64,000 nt of DNA, from contig CM121342.1 of NCBI GenBank assembly GCA_051530055.1, positions 7,812,001-7,876,000 of the forward strand, written 5' to 3'. The notes below the pieces were generated by a model. The model was not told where the DNA came from. It saw only the letters and a list, made by a program, of their open reading frames with translations, and made no database searches. Below are positions 63,658-64,000 of this stretch, piece by piece. The number at the start of each line of letters is the position of its first letter. The first letter of the stretch is position 1. The position numbers and the translations under genes were made by a program. Origin of the DNA: Neoechinorhynchus agilis (lineage: Eukaryota > Acanthocephala).

Positions 63658-64000
63658 CTAGAAATTGGATTATATCAATTCGTGAACAATCGGGAAGCAA
63701 AATGGGCCTATCTGGTTTTATTTAAAATGGGTTTTTCTTATCACTAATTTAAGATCAATATTTGAAGAAAAAGATACACAGTGGACGAAAAGCAAGAGAC
63801 TATTGAGGGTGGACGTAACTAATTGTGTAATTCAATTGTACCCTTACACGAGTATTTGTAAAAATAAAATGCAAGCCATTTTCGAGCAATAAAGCTTTGA
63901 CTTTGACGCGAATCACTTCTTCACATTGTGATGAAACTTTAAAACAATTTTCAATAAACTTAATTGATTCACTTCTTTTTTTGTTGGAATTTTCGGTTTG
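63658..64000 (-). other. Intron or upstream exons of the kinesin gene, unresolved
   Basis: No motor motif (DLAGSE, NKSL) was found in any frame, so this is probably intron. AATAAA occurs several times on the plus strand without an associated gene. Confidence 0.3.

Overview
The window looks like a repeat-rich, AT-rich invertebrate genome, most likely an ecdysozoan and plausibly a nematode. Host genes are split by short introns (two of about 40-50 bases in the Dispatched-like gene). The host proteins (Dispatched/CHE-14, kinesin, CCT-zeta, tRNA-Phe) are animal-like, and much of the rest is non-LTR retrotransposons, a Penelope-like element, Ty3/gypsy fossils and foldback MITEs. The phylum call is an inference from these traits; no marker gene settles it.

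From 1 to 40 kb the window is mainly a mosaic of transposons carrying four copies of one secreted, acidic, tandem-repeat protein gene. The copies are at 2015-4240 (-), 22035-24512 (-), 26490-28400 (+) and 36399-38342 (+). Each sits in a duplicated block of roughly 3-4 kb with a conserved 5' flank, a conserved 3' end with AATAAA, and a LINE remnant beyond. Copies 1 and 3 form one inverted, nearly identical pair; copies 2 and 4 form a second, older inverted pair that shares an N-terminal insertion and a longer 3' flank. The proteins have a signal peptide, a basic module (RFQ.KI.K..RP.LYR) near the N-terminus and again at the C-terminus, and between them a variable number of 35-residue acidic coiled-coil-like repeats (105 bp).

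Between the copies lie at least four LINE families. LINE A is Jockey/I-like with three CCHC knuckles in ORF1; it has a long copy at 16.6-20.7 kb whose 3' end is inverted. LINE B has an apurinic-type endonuclease and an RT (8.3-10.9 kb). LINE C has a C-terminal CxC...H...C plus PD-type restriction-like endonuclease. LINE D is Jockey/CR1-like. There is also a Penelope-like element with GIY-YIG (24.7-25.5 kb) and broken Ty3/gypsy fossils at 6.3-8.3 and 11.1-12.9 kb. A LINE C tail inserted into LINE D at 32.0-32.95 kb keeps a clear target duplication.

From 40 to 64 kb there is a tRNA-Phe(GAA), several foldback elements, an 18-bp minisatellite, a Pro/Ser-rich gene of unknown function (44.5 kb), a decayed intronless CCT6 (TCP-1 zeta) pseudogene (49-49.9 kb), a multi-exon Dispatched/CHE-14-like 12-TM transporter (50.5-56.0 kb, minus), a small membrane-protein exon whose 5' part is carried in about seven tandem copies of a ~384-bp unit (59.9-62.7 kb), and the 3' end of a divergent kinesin gene (62.96-63.66 kb, minus). 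The host genes at the right end all lie on the minus strand but show no sign of being one functional unit.
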